DNA of 64,000 bases from Oleiagrimonas sp. C23AA (GTDB lineage Bacteria > Pseudomonadota > Gammaproteobacteria > Xanthomonadales > Rhodanobacteraceae). The first letter of the stretch is position 1. The number at the start of each line of letters is the position of its first letter. The stretch lies in the NCBI RefSeq assembly GCF_011759385.1, contig NZ_JAARLY010000005.1:124001-188000 (forward strand). Reading direction: 5' to 3'. Below are positions 63,525 through 64,000 of the stretch, piece by piece. The position numbers were made by a program, and so were the translations under genes. The notes beneath the pieces are model-generated. The model worked only from the letters and a program-made list of their open reading frames with translations. It had not been told where the DNA came from and did no database searches.

Positions 63525-63995
63525 TCAATCGTCCGGCAGTTCGTCGCGCAGGCAATCCTTGATTTCCTTCAAGGCCGAGCCGATGCCGGTGATGCCGAGG
63601 CTGCCAAGGAAGTTGTTGATGATGCCGACCCATTTCTTGAATGGCCGCCGGAACACGGACCGGACACCCCCGCTGATCACTTCCCGCAGTCCCCGATTGG
63701 CCTGGGTTACCTGGCGTTCCTTCACGGCAAGCTGCGCACCATAGAAACCGGTACTTTGCAGGGCAACGCGATCGGTGCGGAAGATCAGCACTTCCGGATG
63801 GATGCGTTCCTCGCCGTCGGGCTGTTCGATGAAGTCCCGGATGTATTCATCGATGGCGCGACTCAGCTGCTCCGAGTGCTCGCCGAAGTACAGCTCGGCA
63901 TGCTGGGATATCGCCCTGAATGTTTCGATGGTGTCCATGAACATGGACAGCAATTGGCGCTTCACATCGTTCTCATCGGCTTCAAGCAGAGGCAT
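63525..63995 (-). CDS. Unassigned helical protein at the window edge
   Basis: A 156-residue protein, mostly helical and charged, with one hydrophobic stretch (WVGIINNFLGSLGITGIGSA). Start ATG lies five bases from the window end, so the gene may be complete or may extend upstream. I do not recognise the family. It follows the same strand as the MarR gene but is 148 bases away from it. Confidence 0.6.
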   Translation of the reverse strand: MPLLEADENDVKRQLLSMFMDTIETFRAISQHAELYFGEHSEQLSRAIDEYIRDFIEQPDGEERIHPEVLIFRTDRVALQSTGFYGAQLAVKERQVTQANRGLREVISGGVRSVFRRPFKKWVGIINNFLGSLGITGIGSALKEIKDCLRDELPDD

Positions 63996-64000
63996 GTCAG

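Noticed and set aside
1-64000. tRNA or rRNA genes.
   Set aside because: I saw no cloverleaf-forming segment or rRNA-like sequence; the recombinase at 39128 has no tRNA target beside it.

Overview
This is a GC-rich (roughly 60-63% by eye) bacterial window, most likely from a gammaproteobacterium of the Xanthomonadales, perhaps Rhodanobacteraceae. That assignment is inferred from gene content and protein style; no rRNA marker is present. Bases 1 to about 41.4 kb are a mobile heavy-metal resistance island. The rest is accessory and chromosomal regulatory, transport and surface-protein DNA.

Layout. (a) 1-9.9 kb: a 5'-cut FTR1 permease and a short CDF transporter, then a czc-type Zn/Co/Cd efflux unit (czcD, a PII-like DUF3240 protein, czcA, czcB, czcC and a CzcI/CopL-like small exported protein, all on the minus strand). 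(b) 9.9-13.0 kb: a Tn3-family transposase with a candidate terminal repeat. (c) 13.1-18.5 kb: a second, intact copy of the FTR1-CDF block that continues into a PAP2 phosphatase, a GDCCVxC zinc-ribbon protein, a merC/merR pair with a textbook mer operator, a secreted protein and CusF. (d) 18.6-25.5 kb: cusABC Cu(I)/Ag(I) efflux with its own DUF3240 protein. (e) 26.4-31.9 kb: an IS3 fragment that cut an ICMT-like gene, a YHS protein, a glucoamylase-like protein, a Cu(I) P-type ATPase and a frameshifted YHS membrane gene. (f) 32.0-38.7 kb: the cop operon (copB, multicopper oxidase copA, DUF4396, DUF411, a cytochrome c-NTF2 fusion, CopL-like, Met-rich periplasmic protein). (g) 39.1-41.4 kb: divergent tyrosine recombinase and KfrA-type coiled-coil genes that resemble the tnpS/tnpT resolution pair of Tn4651-type transposons. 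(h) 41.5-43.4 kb: four unassigned genes. (i) 43.4-44.6 kb: decayed fragments. (j) 44.6-48.3 kb: an M56 (BlaR1-like) protease fused to ankyrin repeats, a BlaI repressor and an S41 protease, with three matching BlaI-type palindromes. (k) 48.5-55.9 kb: YtrA-type GntR, ABC ATPase, permease and S9 peptidase, facing a LytTR two-component pair. (l) 57.4-62.3 kb: a large Ig-like autotransporter. (m) 62.4-64.0 kb: stem-loops, a broken DUF1330-like gene, a MarR regulator and an unassigned protein.

How it works together. The metal genes cover every compartment: P-type ATPase (cytoplasm to periplasm), RND trans-envelope pumps (CusABC, CzcABC), CDF exporters, periplasmic oxidation and binding (CopA, CusF, Met-rich proteins), outer-membrane CopB, and Hg(II) uptake and sensing by MerC/MerR without a visible merA. 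Four of the metal operons begin with a small exported Cys/His protein. Two copper units share an FNR-like palindrome upstream.

The clearest structural story is that the FTR1-CDF-PAP2-GDCC-secreted protein-cusF order exists twice. In the left copy the middle has been replaced by the czc unit and the remainder survives only as scars, and the Tn3-family transposase sits between the two copies. The best candidate for a little-described system is the BlaI / M56-ankyrin / S41 protease regulon.
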